From contig JAEVLN010000002.1 of the NCBI GenBank assembly GCA_018350325.1, positions 3,436,295-3,500,294 on the forward strand: 64,000 nucleotides of DNA, in the 5' to 3' direction. The stretch is from Globodera rostochiensis. Lineage: Eukaryota; Nematoda; Chromadorea; Rhabditida; Heteroderidae. Below, piece by piece: positions 62,924 to 64,000 of this stretch. A program made the position numbers and the translations under genes. Below the pieces are notes generated by a model. That model did not search any database. It saw only the letters and a list, made by a program, of their open reading frames with translations, and had not been told where the DNA came from. How positions within the stretch are numbered: position 1 is the stretch's first letter; each line of letters opens with the position of its first letter.

Positions 62924-64000
<1,077 letters not shown>

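Overview
The window looks like nuclear DNA of a nematode, most plausibly a plant-parasitic cyst nematode (Heteroderidae). The reasons are small phase-consistent introns (many 39-60 nt), metazoan signalling and membrane genes (co-SMAD, MAP2K, DEG/ENaC, DOCK, CNNM), frequent C/G homopolymers and GC-AG introns. The species is inferred, not shown. I assigned genes by reading conserved motifs and checking that every splice junction keeps phase; no search was run.

Layout. 1-5640 (+): 3' part of a large nuclear-type protein, unidentified. 7017-8678 (-): KCTD2/5/17-type BTB adaptor. 8.8-10.5 kb: simple repeats and a 16-bp minisatellite. 10627-13156 (-): STARD7-like START protein whose first intron holds two inverted-repeat elements. 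13900-15552 (+): ZDHHC16-like palmitoyltransferase. 15967-19.9 kb (-): two unidentified genes. 21517-23565 (-): MKK3/6-type MAP kinase kinase. 24716-27419 (+): CLPTM1. 28085-31542 (-): co-SMAD (Smad4/SMA-4). 31.5-35.2 kb: AT-rich repeat land with a 902-bp hAT-like element. 35238-36725 (-): bacterial-style amidinohydrolase (arginine deiminase/DDAH superfamily). 37965-about 50.85 kb (-): a DEG/ENaC channel gene interrupted by a 2.7-kb G-rich array and a 7.2-kb 33-bp satellite. 51950-54.8 kb (-): C-terminal DHR-2 part of a DOCK GEF. 56512-61120 (-): CNNM magnesium-transport-type protein. 62924-64000 (-): KRI1, cut by the window edge.

Themes. The genes are independent housekeeping and signalling loci, not an operon. 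What stands out is the amount of tandem repeat inside introns, several arrays carrying copies of the host splice site, and small hAT-type MITEs with clean 8-bp target duplications inside introns, one of which duplicated a 5' splice site. The very long open reading frames at 38-49 kb are satellites without stop codons, not ordinary proteins. Stretches without genes: 5641-7016, 15553-15966, 19908-21516, 23566-24715, 27420-28084, 31543-35237, 36726-37964, 50848-51949, 55151-56511 and 61121-62923.
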